Part shown: piece by piece, positions 51,268 through 60,187 of the stretch
How the letters are laid out: each line of letters starts with the position of its first letter
How positions within the stretch are numbered: the stretch's first letter is position 1
Origin: DASWNP01 sp036399175
GTDB taxonomy: Bacteria > Acidobacteriota > Blastocatellia > Pyrinomonadales > Pyrinomonadaceae
DNA length: 64,000 nt
Assembly: GCA_036399175.1 (NCBI GenBank)
Contig: DASWNP010000052.1
Span: forward strand, 1-64,000
Direction: 5' to 3'
The notes under the pieces: model-generated
What the model was told of the DNA's origin: nothing
What the model saw: the letters and a program-made list of their open reading frames with translations, nothing else
Databases searched by the model: none
Program-made: the position numbers and the translations under genes

Positions 51268-53553
51268 ATGAAGAAACAATCCCCGCTCGGTCTGAGTTTG
51301 CTGTTCGTCTGCCTGCTGCTCTGCGCGCCCTTCGCGCCCTTCTGCAAAGCACAGCAAACGACGCCTGTGCCTTCCGCTCCGCCTCAGTCGTCTTCAGGCG
51401 CGACGCAGCCTGCGCAGGCATCGGACGACGACGAAGTGGTTCGCATTACGTCGAACCTCGTGCAGATTGATGCCGTCGTGACGGACAGAAACGGCGTGCA
51501 GGTGACAGACCTCCGACCCGAAGAGATTGAGATTTTCGAGGACGGCCGCCCGCAGAAAATCACAAACTTCTCCTACGTCTCGAACGAGACGGGCATGCGA
51601 GCCGAGCCGCTCGTAGCTTCAACCGCAACTTCAAAGCCGAACGAGAAACTCGCGCCGCCCGTTCCGCCTGCACGCCCCAGACCCGAGCAGGTGCGCCGCA
51701 CCGTCGCGCTCGTCGTCGATGACCTCGGCGCTTCGTTCGAGAGCACGCATTCCATCAGGCAGGCTCTGCGCAAGTACGTCGAGCAGCAGATGCAGCCGAC
51801 CGATTTAGTCGCCATCATCCGCACGAGCGCAGGGATGGGAGCGCTTCAGCAGTTCACTTCCGACCGGCGGCAGCTTAACGCCGCCATTGAGCGCGTGCGC
51901 TGGAATCCGGTGAGCGGGCGCATCAGCGCCTTTGCGCCGATAGAATCCGATCCCTTCGCGCAGGCGCAGCGCGAGGCCGGGCTCGGAGACAGTGGCCGGA
52001 CGCCTTCTGAGGCACGCGCCGAACTCGACGAATTCCGCGAGCAGATTTTTTCCGTCGGCACGCTCGGCGCGCTCAACTTCGTCATTCGGGGCATGAGAGA
52101 ACTACCCGGGCGCAAAGCCGTCGTGCTCTTTTCCGACGGCATCGAGTTGCTGGATAGCAACGGGGAGCGCAACGACCGCATCCTCGAAGCCCTCCGACGC
52201 CTGACTGACCTCGCCAATCGCGCCTCGGTCGTCATCTACACGATTGATGCGCGCGGCCTCCAGTACGCCGGGCTGACCGCCGCCGACAGCACTTCCGGCA
52301 TGCGCATCAGGGATATCGAAACGCTGGTTCAGGAGCGCAGCCGGAAGCTCTTCGAGTCGCAGAGCGGCCTCCAGTACCTGGCGCAGCAGACGGGCGGCTT
52401 CGCCATCCGCAATTCCAACGACCTCTCGCGCGGAGTCGGGCGCGTGCTCGACGACCAGAAGGGCTACTACCTCATCGGCTATCGCCCCGACGAATCGACC
52501 TTCGACATCAAGGGAGGCCGCAGCCGCTTCCACAAAATCACCGGGCGAGTCAAACGCTCCGGCGGCCTTCGCCTGCGTCTGCGAAGCGGCTTCTACAGCT
52601 TCACGGAAGAAGAGACGCGCCCGGCCGCGCGCACGCGGCAGGAACAAATACTCGCCGCCCTCTCTTCGCCCTTCGCGTCGGGCGGAGTCGGCCTGCGACT
52701 GACGACGCTCTTTGCCAACAACGACCGCGACGGCTCTTTCGTGCGCTCGCTCCTGCACATAAACGCGCGAGACTTCGCGTTCAAGCCCGAGGCCGACGGC
52801 TGGCAGAAGGCCGTCATCGAAGTCGTCGCCTTCACCTTTGGCGACAACGGGCGCGTCGTCAACCAGATTAGCCGCTCCGAGACGATTCGCGCGCGCGGCG
52901 AAACCTACACGGACGTTCTCAAAAACGGCCTCGTCTATAACTTCGACGTTCCAATCAAAAAGCCGGGAGCATACCAGTTGCGCATCGCCGTGCGCGATAC
53001 TGATTCCGAGCGCATCGGCTCGGCCAGTCAGTTCATCGAAGTGCCCGACGTGAACAAAAAACGGCTCACGCTCTCGGGCATCGTCCTCACAGGCATCAAA
53101 GGCGATTCGGCCGCCGACTCGAAGGCGACGCAGCCGGGCGCAGATGCGCGGAGTTCCGCGAGCGCCGCCGCCTCCGTCGATGCGCGGCTCGGAGAGGGAA
53201 GCGAGGTCGATCCGCAGATGCACCCGGCGGTTCGACAGTTTCGTCGCGGCGCGGTGCTCGATTACTTCTATTACATCTACAACGCGAAGCTCGACCGCGC
53301 AGGCGGACGCCCTCAGCTTCAAACCCAGGTGCGACTCTTCCGCGAAGGTCAGCCCGTCTACACGGGCACGCCCACGCCTCTCGACCTGACGCGCCAGCCC
53401 GACGCGAGGCAACTGGTCGGCGGCTCGCGCATCCATCTCGGCGGGCATCTACAGCCCGGCGAATATCTCTTGCAGGTTATCGTCGCCGACCTGCTCGCGG
53501 GCGAGAAGCGCCGGACGGCGACACAGTGGATAGATTTTGAGATAGTCAAATAG
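51268..53553 (+). CDS. Secreted VWFA-domain protein (acidobacterial type)
   Basis: A 761-aa exported protein. The signal peptide MKKQSPLGLSLLFVCLLLCA ends near FCKAQ. A TIGR03436-like VWFA region follows (about 65-440), starting with VRITSNLVQIDAVVTDRNGV and including DLRPEEIEIFEDGRPQKI and ALVVDDLGASFEST (VWFA with a changed MIDAS). The C-terminal half forms beta-rich domains of unknown role. Start at 51268 with GGAG 7 nt before; the longer frame back to 50683 is spurious. Such proteins are abundant in Acidobacteriota. Confidence 0.88.
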   Translation: MKKQSPLGLSLLFVCLLLCAPFAPFCKAQQTTPVPSAPPQSSSGATQPAQASDDDEVVRITSNLVQIDAVVTDRNGVQVTDLRPEEIEIFEDGRPQKITNFSYVSNETGMRAEPLVASTATSKPNEKLAPPVPPARPRPEQVRRTVALVVDDLGASFESTHSIRQALRKYVEQQMQPTDLVAIIRTSAGMGALQQFTSDRRQLNAAIERVRWNPVSGRISAFAPIESDPFAQAQREAGLGDSGRTPSEARAELDEFREQIFSVGTLGALNFVIRGMRELPGRKAVVLFSDGIELLDSNGERNDRILEALRRLTDLANRASVVIYTIDARGLQYAGLTAADSTSGMRIRDIETLVQERSRKLFESQSGLQYLAQQTGGFAIRNSNDLSRGVGRVLDDQKGYYLIGYRPDESTFDIKGGRSRFHKITGRVKRSGGLRLRLRSGFYSFTEEETRPAARTRQEQILAALSSPFASGGVGLRLTTLFANNDRDGSFVRSLLHINARDFAFKPEADGWQKAVIEVVAFTFGDNGRVVNQISRSETIRARGETYTDVLKNGLVYNFDVPIKKPGAYQLRIAVRDTDSERIGSASQFIEVPDVNKKRLTLSGIVLTGIKGDSAADSKATQPGADARSSASAAASVDARLGEGSEVDPQMHPAVRQFRRGAVLDYFYYIYNAKLDRAGGRPQLQTQVRLFREGQPVYTGTPTPLDLTRQPDARQLVGGSRIHLGGHLQPGEYLLQVIVADLLAGEKRRTATQWIDFEIVK

Positions 53554-53628
53554 AGACCTGACCCGGACGACAAACAGGCGACGAGCACGGCAAGCTTAAC
53601 CGACGCACGTCCGAGCATTAGTTCCCCT

Positions 53629-55554
53629 ATGCGTTCCATCATCGTCGGCACAGCCGGACACATCGACCACGGAAAGACCTCTCTCGTGCGCGCCCTGACG
53701 GGCGTGGACGCCGACCGCCTGCCCGAAGAGAAACAACGCGGCATCACGATTGACCTCGGCTTCGCCGAGCTTAATTTGGGCGACCTGCGCGTCGGCTTCG
53801 TCGATGTGCCCGGCCACGAACGCTTCGTCAAGAACATGCTGGCCGGAGCGCACGGCATCGACGCCGTCGCCCTCGTCATCGCCGCCGACGAAGGCGTGAT
53901 GCCGCAGACGCGCGAGCACTTCGACATCTGCCGCCTGTTGGAGACGCGCGCCGGGCTCGTCGTCATCACCAAAACGGACGCGGTAGACGAAGAGCTTCTG
54001 GAGCTTGTCCGCGCCGAAACGGAAGAACTGGTGGCCGGGTCGTTTCTCGAAGGCGCTCCCGTCGTCGGCGTCAGCTCGCGCACGGGCGCGGGGCTCGAAG
54101 AGTTGAAGGAGCGTCTGCGCGAAGTCGGAGAGGCTGCTCCCGCGCGCTCGTCGAAGACAATCGCGCGCCTGCCCATCGACCGCTCGTTCACGATGCGCGG
54201 CTTCGGCACGGTCGTCACAGGCACGCTCGTCGCGGGCGAGATTCGAGAAGGCGACGAGATGGAGCTTTTGCCTCAAGGCACACGCGCCCGCGTGCGCGGC
54301 TTGCAGGTGCACGGCGCGAGCGTCGCGTCGGCCAGGGCGGGGCAGAGAACGGCGGTCAACCTCGGAGGCGTGGACACGACCGCCATCGAGCGCGGGATGG
54401 TGCTCGCCGCTCTGGGTCGCCTCCTGCCGACGCAGATTATCGACGCCGAAGTAGAAACTCTCTCAAGCGCGCCGCGCCCTCTGCGTTCGCGCCAGCGCGT
54501 GCGCCTGCACGTCGGCACGACCGAAGTTCTGGCGCGCGTGCAGGTGCTCGAAGAGACGGGCGAGATAGCTCCGGGCGCAAAGGGCATGGCGCAGTTTCGT
54601 TTGGAGTCAGCCGTAGTTGCGCTGCCCGACGAGCGTTTCATCACGCGTTCGTATTCGCCGCAGCATACGATTGCGGGCGGGCGCGTGCTCGACGCACACG
54701 CCGCCAAGCATCGCGGGCGCGACCGCGCCGAAGCACGCGCGCGTCTCGAACAGCTCGCCGCAGCCGACGACGCCGAGCGTCTCGCCATCTTCGTCGAATC
54801 AGCCGCCGAGCGCGGGCTCAGGCGCGCCGACGCCTCCGCGCGCACGGGCTGGCGCGACGACGTGCTCGACGCGGCGCTACTGGAAGTCAAACAAAGCGGC
54901 GCGGTCGTCGATGCCGAAGGCGTTTTGGTCGGGCGCGAAAGCTTCGAGCGTCTGCTCAAGCAGGCGCACGAAGAGGTCGAAGCGCATCACAGGCGCGAGC
55001 CTCTCTCTCGGGGCCTCGCGCGCGAGACTCTGCGCGAGCGAGCCTTCGCGCGCTCCGCGCCCGAGCTGTTTCGCGCCGTGCTGCAACACGGAGAGCGCGC
55101 GGGCACGCTTCTCTCCGAGCGCGACGTTGTGCGGCTCGCCGCACACAACCTCTCGCTCTCCGAAGCCGACGCGCACCTGCGCGACCGTCTGGAGCGGGTC
55201 TACGTCGAAGCTGCGCTCGAAGCGCCCACCTTCGACGAAGCGTGGCTGCGCGCAGGCGGCACGCCCGCACGCCGCGAGCACGGACGCAAGCTTCTCCAAC
55301 TGCTCATCGACGCCGGGACGCTCGCCCGAGTCCGCGACGACCTCTTCTTTCACCGCGCCGCCATCGAGCGCCTGACTCAAGCTCTGCGAGACTACGGCGA
55401 CCGGCACGAGCCCGAGCGCCTCATAGATGTCGCCGCCTTCAAAGACCTCTCCGGCGTCTCACGCAAATACGCCATCCCCCTCCTCGAATACTTCGACCGC
55501 GAGCACATCACGCGCCGCGCAGGCGACCGGAGAATAATTACTCGTCAATCGTGA
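53629..55554 (+). CDS. selB: Selenocysteine-specific translation elongation factor SelB
   Basis: A 641-aa translation factor. The EF-Tu-like GTPase domain has GTAGHIDHGKTSLVRALTG, the DxPGH switch in VDVPGHERFVKNMLAGA, and VITKTDAV. EF-Tu domains 2 and 3 extend to about 380. Four winged-helix repeats (about 385-641) bind the SECIS hairpin of mRNAs. Together with tRNA-Sec at 9400 it shows UGA recoding is encoded on this contig; selA and selD are not present. Confidence 0.95.
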   Translation: MRSIIVGTAGHIDHGKTSLVRALTGVDADRLPEEKQRGITIDLGFAELNLGDLRVGFVDVPGHERFVKNMLAGAHGIDAVALVIAADEGVMPQTREHFDICRLLETRAGLVVITKTDAVDEELLELVRAETEELVAGSFLEGAPVVGVSSRTGAGLEELKERLREVGEAAPARSSKTIARLPIDRSFTMRGFGTVVTGTLVAGEIREGDEMELLPQGTRARVRGLQVHGASVASARAGQRTAVNLGGVDTTAIERGMVLAALGRLLPTQIIDAEVETLSSAPRPLRSRQRVRLHVGTTEVLARVQVLEETGEIAPGAKGMAQFRLESAVVALPDERFITRSYSPQHTIAGGRVLDAHAAKHRGRDRAEARARLEQLAAADDAERLAIFVESAAERGLRRADASARTGWRDDVLDAALLEVKQSGAVVDAEGVLVGRESFERLLKQAHEEVEAHHRREPLSRGLARETLRERAFARSAPELFRAVLQHGERAGTLLSERDVVRLAAHNLSLSEADAHLRDRLERVYVEAALEAPTFDEAWLRAGGTPARREHGRKLLQLLIDAGTLARVRDDLFFHRAAIERLTQALRDYGDRHEPERLIDVAAFKDLSGVSRKYAIPLLEYFDREHITRRAGDRRIITRQS

Positions 55555-55671
55555 ATCGTGAAAAGCGGGTGAATGGTGAATGGTAAATGGTAAATGGATA
55601 AAACCTGTTCTCACCATTTACCATTCACCATTCACCATCTCTTATCTATTCACGATTCACGATTCACGATT
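55544..55671. repeat. Heptamer hairpin element (GTGAATC/TGGTGAA/TGGTAAA words)
   Basis: The left arm (55544-55597) carries GTGAATC, then TGGTGAA and TGGTAAA units. The right arm (55613-55671) carries the inverse words in inverted order (TTTACCA, TTCACCA, then GATTCAC). The core is ATAAAACCTGTTCTCA. Longest copy in the window, with two word blocks per arm. It follows selB. Confidence 0.9.
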
Positions 55672-55893
55672 TACTAATCATTCCTTCTTGCTTCTCGCGC
55701 GCGAGGGCGGTAACATAAACGCCATCTCAAGGCTGTTGCGGCGGGAATTTCGGGCGCGAGTTGCGCTGGCCGAAGGTCTGCTGCGAGCGGTCTGACACCC
55801 GACCGGGTTTTCGAGTTCGACGGCGCGACTGTTTGGCTTCGTATTCTGTAAGCCATTATTTCTTCCAACTCATAAAGAACGTGGAGGTTCCAA

Positions 55894-56112
55894 ATGAAGA
55901 GCCTGATGGATATCGTGCTTGTGATCGTCGGATTGATCGCGCTTGTGTTCACGGTGTTGCAGTTCTACTGGTTCGCCGCGCCGCCGGGGCCGGAGGGGCC
56001 GAAACAGCACCTCTGGCTGGCAATCGGGGGAGCAGTCGTCCTCTGCGCCTGCGCGCTCGGCCTCTTCCTTCGCCACGTCAACAAGGAAGAAGAGATTCAC
56101 ATTACGCAGTAG
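55894..56112 (+). CDS. Small membrane protein (72 aa)
   Basis: A 72-aa protein. Two transmembrane helices lie at about 5-28 (MDIVLVIVGLIALVFTVLQF) and 40-62 (LWLAIGGAVVLCACALGLFL), joined by AAPPGPEGPKQH, with a charged C terminus NKEEEIHITQ. A GGAGG Shine-Dalgarno is 6 nt before the ATG. No family recognised. The 217 bp upstream has no gene I can support. Confidence 0.7.
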   Translation: MKSLMDIVLVIVGLIALVFTVLQFYWFAAPPGPEGPKQHLWLAIGGAVVLCACALGLFLRHVNKEEEIHITQ

Positions 56113-56299
56113 CAGATGCGTCTGCGCTCTGCGCCGGGCTGCCGTCCTTGTCGTCGCAAGCGCGAGCCTCGGGTTTTTGCGACGAGCGCCGACGCTGCCT
56201 GCTGCCTGAAGCTTCCGGGCGACGGGGCAGCGAACATGCCTCTTCACTGGCGGCGTGCGCGCCTCGTCGCCTCCGACATCAATTCGTCTACAGACCATC

Positions 56300-56365
56300 C
56301 GACGCCGTTTGCGTCTGCCGCGATAGCACGCCTCTTCAGGCGCAGACGGCGTTCTGTTCTTTTGT
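56300..56365 (+). terminator. Possible terminator in the 56.1-56.4 kb gap
   Basis: GTCTGC and a GCGCAGAC segment form an imperfect hairpin (about 56316-56353), followed by GGCGTTCTGTTCTTTTG. The 301-bp gap between the two small membrane-protein genes contains no convincing gene. Confidence 0.35.
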
Positions 56366-56413
56366 CGTCGCGCTCCTGACGACGAATCAAACACTTCTCG
56401 GGGAGAGCGCTCG

Positions 56414-56773
56414 ATGCTCATTGCTCCTTTGTTGCTACTCGTGCAGGCGGCGGACGACCAGGTCTTTCGCACGCCCAGCTATTTCGCGCCGGTCTTCCTC
56501 GTACTGCTGGCCGGCGGGGCAATCGGCTGGCTCGTCGCGGCGGTGCTCGGCTTTGCGCGCGCGCGTGCCTTCGGCGCATCGGCGCGCTGGTTCGCCCTCG
56601 CCTCCGTCTGCCTCATCATCTATCACCTGCAACTGCTCGTCCTCGGATTCGGAGTCGCGCAGAAAGATAACGACCTCGTCCTCAGCATCGGCGCATTCTT
56701 CAACCTCTTCATCGTGCTCGGAGCCGTCTGCGCCATCGTCGGCTTCGTCCGGCTCACCGACCCGCGCCCTTGA
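56414..56773 (+). CDS. Small membrane protein (119 aa), three transmembrane helices
   Basis: A 119-aa hydrophobic protein. Helices are at about 25-48 (YFAPVFLVLLAGGAIGWLVA), 60-82 (WFALASVCLIIYHLQLLVLG) and 90-112 (LSIGAFFNLFIVLGAVCAIV). The first segment (MLIAPLLLLVQAADDQ) may be a signal. GGGGAG lies before the ATG. No family recognised. It is followed 47 bp later by the GH5 gene. Confidence 0.7.
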   Translation: MLIAPLLLLVQAADDQVFRTPSYFAPVFLVLLAGGAIGWLVAAVLGFARARAFGASARWFALASVCLIIYHLQLLVLGFGVAQKDNDLVLSIGAFFNLFIVLGAVCAIVGFVRLTDPRP

Positions 56774-56820
56774 ATCGTCACTGACCGACGCCGACGCCCC
56801 TACCGCCGCCCCGCACTTCC

Positions 56821-58662
56821 TTGAAGCAAAAGAGAACAGCTTTACTACTGACGGCGCTCGCCTCCGTCGCGCTCGCCTGCGCGGGTCTTCTGTTCATGTC
56901 CGAGGATGTGCGCCGATACCTGCGCTCGTTTGCTTCGGATTCAAAGCCAAACGCCGCGCCGCCCGGTTTCGTCATCGCCGACGGCACACACTTCTCGATT
57001 GACGGACGCCCCTTTCGCTTCGTCGGCGCAAACGTCGCCGTCATGTACGGCGGCGAGCCGGAGCACATGACGGAAACGCTCGACGCCGCCGCGCGAGACG
57101 GCGTCCGCGTCGTCCGCGTCTGGGCGCACGGCGAGATTGACGAGCGCGACTCTCAAGCGAGCATCGCGGGGAGCGGCAACGCTTGGCTTCGCGCTAACCC
57201 TTTCCGGCGCGCGCCCCACGTTTGGAACGAAGCGGCATTTCTACATCTCGACCGCGTCCTCGTCGAAGCCGCGCGCCGACGCTTGCGCGTCCAGCTCTGT
57301 CTCTCTAACTGGTGGCCTGACACCGGCGGCGTCACGCAGTATCTCGCCTGGGCTGGCATCCGCGACGCCTTCGACCGACAGCATCCACACAACGTCAACA
57401 CAGAGCGCGCCATGCTCTTCTACACTAACGAAGAGACGCGACGCCTCTATCGACAGCACGTCGAAAAAATCGTCGCGCGCCGCAACACCCTCACAGGCAA
57501 GCTCTACCGCGACGACCCCACCATCTTCGGCTACGAGTTGATGAACGAAGCGCAGGCTCCGACCGGGCGCGACCACGAGCGCCGCGCGTGGGTCGCCGAG
57601 ATGAGCGCCTACCTGAAATCGCTCGACCCCAATCATCTCGTCACGCCCGGCCTCTGGGGCTATCGCAACTCGCGCGAGCGCCGCGAGTGGCTCGAAACGC
57701 ATCGCCTGCCGACCATCGACTACTGCGACGTTCATGTCTACCCGCGCGACGACCTCGACAGCTACGTCGATTCTACGGAAGCTCTCCGCTACTTCATAGA
57801 CAACCGCGCCGCCGCAGCCTTCTCAATCGACAAGCCGCTCGTCGTCGGCGAGTTCGGCATCCCGCGCGAAGGCTTCCGGTCGCATTCGCAAGCCGATTGG
57901 TTTCGCGCCTACTTCGACCTCGCCGGGCGCGCCCACTTAGGCGGCGCGATGTTCTGGATACTCACGCGCGAAGCCGAGCGCGACTACGGCATCTCCTACA
58001 CCACCCCGCGCGACGACGCGACCCGCGCCGAACTCAAACGCGCCTCGACCCTCTTCACATCCTTCGACGACCCCGCGCCTCCCTCCGACCTCCTCGACTT
58101 CGGACGACATCTCATCCCGCGCCAGTTCGCCTTCGCGCGCTCGCCGGACGACCCCGCCGCCCTCCCACGTCTTCGCACCGAAGGCGAAGCCGCGCCCCTC
58201 GTCTACAGCTTCGCGCCCGAGCAGGCCGCGCGCGGACGCTTCGAGAAACTCGGCGGCGGCGCAGGCTACGTCTGGGGCGACGGCGTCGGCTACTTTGAAT
58301 ACCTCCTGCCCGCGCGCGACTTCAAACGCAGCTTCGACGAAATCCTCGTCCGCGCCTATCTCCAACCCACCATTCCCCCCGACGCCCGCTCGCGCTTCGA
58401 CTCGACGCGCGTCACCCTCTACGTCAACGACACAGACTGCGGCTCGCGCCTCGTCCGGCTCGCCCCCAAACCTCAAGCCCCTATCCAGGAGTGGCGCATC
58501 GACTCGCTCCCGCTCCGCACACGCGCCGCCCTCGGCCAAGCGCTCTCCATACGCTTCGCCGTCCAACTCGACGCCGACCATCCCTTCGGCCTCACCATCT
58601 CCAACTTCCCCGAAGGCCACGACGCGCGCGGCGCATCCCCCGTCGAAGTCGAGTTGAAATGA
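56821..58662 (+). CDS. Secreted GH5-family glycoside hydrolase (endo-beta-mannanase/cellulase type)
   Basis: A 613-aa exported glycosidase. The N terminus MKQKRTALLLTALASVALAC AG is a possible lipoprotein signal. The TIM barrel shows FRFVGANVAVMYGG, WAHGEIDER, YELMNEAQAPTG (acid/base E243), YCDVHVYPRD and VVGEFGIPRE (nucleophile E344). The C-terminal ~180 residues form a separate beta-rich domain. I use a TTG start at 56821; no Shine-Dalgarno is visible, so the start is uncertain. Mannan or another beta-glucan substrate is inferred. Confidence 0.85.
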   Translation: MKQKRTALLLTALASVALACAGLLFMSEDVRRYLRSFASDSKPNAAPPGFVIADGTHFSIDGRPFRFVGANVAVMYGGEPEHMTETLDAAARDGVRVVRVWAHGEIDERDSQASIAGSGNAWLRANPFRRAPHVWNEAAFLHLDRVLVEAARRRLRVQLCLSNWWPDTGGVTQYLAWAGIRDAFDRQHPHNVNTERAMLFYTNEETRRLYRQHVEKIVARRNTLTGKLYRDDPTIFGYELMNEAQAPTGRDHERRAWVAEMSAYLKSLDPNHLVTPGLWGYRNSRERREWLETHRLPTIDYCDVHVYPRDDLDSYVDSTEALRYFIDNRAAAAFSIDKPLVVGEFGIPREGFRSHSQADWFRAYFDLAGRAHLGGAMFWILTREAERDYGISYTTPRDDATRAELKRASTLFTSFDDPAPPSDLLDFGRHLIPRQFAFARSPDDPAALPRLRTEGEAAPLVYSFAPEQAARGRFEKLGGGAGYVWGDGVGYFEYLLPARDFKRSFDEILVRAYLQPTIPPDARSRFDSTRVTLYVNDTDCGSRLVRLAPKPQAPIQEWRIDSLPLRTRAALGQALSIRFAVQLDADHPFGLTISNFPEGHDARGASPVEVELK

Positions 58663-58861
58663 ATTTGAGATGAGATTTAAGAGGAGGGAACTGAAACTGC
58701 GTGGACAGAACTTCTAAACGCTTTACCGTCTCGTTCGACTAACGCCTCTGACGCCGCCTCGAACGACACGCTCCGGGAAGGGAACTAACAGCCGAACGCC
58801 GCCTTGACCTTCGTTCAGCATCAATCTCAAACACCATCCGCCGGACTCTACGACAATTTTT

Positions 58862-59833
58862 CTACTTCAACAGGCGCGCCGCCTCCGTCGCATAGTAAGT
58901 GATGATAATGTCTGCGCCCGCGCGCCTGATGCTCGTCAGCGTCTCCAGCATCACGCGCCGCTCGTCTATCCAACCGCGCTCAGCCGCCGCCTTAATCATC
59001 GCGTACTCGCCCGACACGTGATAGGCCGCGAGCGGCAAATCGAAACGGTCGCGCACTATTCGTATGATGTCCAGGTAAGCCGTCGCCGGCTTGACCATCA
59101 ACACGTCAGCGCCCTCCGCATAATCCAGCTCGGCCTCCCTGAGAGCTTCGCGCGCGTTCGCCGCGTCCATCTGGTAAGCCCTCCGGTCGCCGAATGCTGG
59201 CGTGCTCCCCGCCGCCTCACGAAACGGCCCGTAGAACGCCGACGCATACTTCACCGCGTAAGACATAATCGCCACCTGCGACAGCCCCTCGCCGTCCAGC
59301 GCCTCACGAATCGCGCTCACCTGCCCGTCCATCATCGCCGACGGCGCGACGATGTCCGCCCCCGCCTCCGCCTGGCTGACAGCCGTCCTCGCCAGAAGCT
59401 CCAGCGACTCGTCGTTCAAAACCTCCCCCTCACGCACCACCCCGCAATGCCCGTGCGAAGTGTACTCGCACAAACAAGTGTCGGCGATAATCACCATCTC
59501 CGGCACCGCGCGCCGCACCGCCCGAATCGCCTCCTGCACCACCCCCCGCCCTGCATACGCGCCCGAGCCCACCTCATCCTTCGTCTCCGGCAGCCCGAAC
59601 AAAATCACCGCCCCGACCCCTGACTCAAACGCCCCCGCCGCCTCCCGCGCCACCTCATCCACCGAAAGGTTGTACACCCCCGGCATCGACGCCACCTCTC
59701 GCCGCACACGCTCGCCCCCACAAGCAAACAACGGCAGCACCAGACTCTCCCTCGACAGCCGCGCCTCCCTCACCAACCCCCTCAAACCCTCGCGCCGCCG
59801 CAAACGCCTCGGACGATGAATCAGATCACGCAT
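58862..59833 (-). CDS. hemB: Porphobilinogen synthase (delta-aminolevulinate dehydratase)
   Basis: A 323-aa haem-pathway enzyme condensing two 5-aminolevulinate molecules. Visible motifs are LIHRPRRLRR at the N terminus, VIILFGLPETKDEVGS, VIADTCLCEYTSHGHC (the Cys-containing metal site), and the two active-site lysines in SYAVKYASAFYGPF and VLMVKPATAYLD. It is complete. Its upstream region on the minus strand is the G-depleted stretch 59844-60000 (as read on the plus strand). Confidence 0.97.
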   Translation of the reverse strand: MRDLIHRPRRLRRREGLRGLVREARLSRESLVLPLFACGGERVRREVASMPGVYNLSVDEVAREAAGAFESGVGAVILFGLPETKDEVGSGAYAGRGVVQEAIRAVRRAVPEMVIIADTCLCEYTSHGHCGVVREGEVLNDESLELLARTAVSQAEAGADIVAPSAMMDGQVSAIREALDGEGLSQVAIMSYAVKYASAFYGPFREAAGSTPAFGDRRAYQMDAANAREALREAELDYAEGADVLMVKPATAYLDIIRIVRDRFDLPLAAYHVSGEYAMIKAAAERGWIDERRVMLETLTSIRRAGADIIITYYATEAARLLK

Positions 59834-59843
59834 TGAATAAACG

Positions 59844-60000
59844 ACCCCTCAACTCCCTTAACTAAATTCCCTAGCTCAAACCTACTCCCCCAATCCCCTC
59901 TCACATAACACCTCCCAATCATACCCCCACCCCAACACACCCGCAAAACCCTCCATCCAACCAAACCCCAACTTGACCTTTCACCCCACCTTCCTATAAT
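59844..60000. other. G-depleted, C/A-rich intergenic tract
   Basis: From about 59844 to 60000 the plus strand has almost no G; the line 59881-59940 has none. Runs of C and A dominate (for example CCACCCCAACACAC). It lies between divergent hemB and tRNA-Met. Its right end carries the tRNA promoter. Nothing coding is supported. Confidence 0.7.
59973..60000 (+). promoter_or_regulatory. Promoter of tRNA-Met
   Basis: TTGACC (59973-59978), a 16-bp spacer and a perfect TATAAT (59995-60000) lie 22 bp upstream of the tRNA gene. Confidence 0.75.
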
Positions 60001-60022
60001 AACCTCTTCACCCACTCCAAGT

Positions 60023-60099
60023 GGCGGGGTAGCTCAGCCGGTTAGAGCGTGGGATTCATAACCCCAAGGTCGGGAGTTCAAGTCTCCCCCCCGCTACCA
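60023..60099 (+). tRNA. tRNA-Met-like (anticodon CAU)
   Basis: The acceptor GGCGGGG pairs with CCCCGCT, with G-U at position 1-72, and CCA is encoded (60097-60099). The D arm is GCTC/GAGC, the anticodon loop TTCATAA reads CAU, and the T arm is GGGAG/CTCCC. G1-U72 argues against initiator tRNA, which has an unpaired 1-72. Elongator Met or Ile2 (lysidine-modified) cannot be separated here. It is a candidate attachment site, because an integrase remnant follows. Confidence 0.92.
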
Positions 60100-60127
60100 T
60101 TTATCTCACTCAGTTTCAAAGCTTTAC

Positions 60128-60159
60128 GACGGCTGCTTGATCTGTATCAGATAGCCGTC
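60128..60159. terminator. Hairpin after tRNA-Met
   Basis: GACGGCT (60128-60134) pairs with AGCCGTC (60153-60159), and inside it ATCTG-TAT-CAGAT forms a second helix. There is no T-tract, so termination is uncertain. The sequence ATAGCCGTCTG recurs inverted at 62868-62878. Confidence 0.45.
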
Positions 60160-60187
60160 TGTGCCAGATGACGCGAAGATGACGCGA

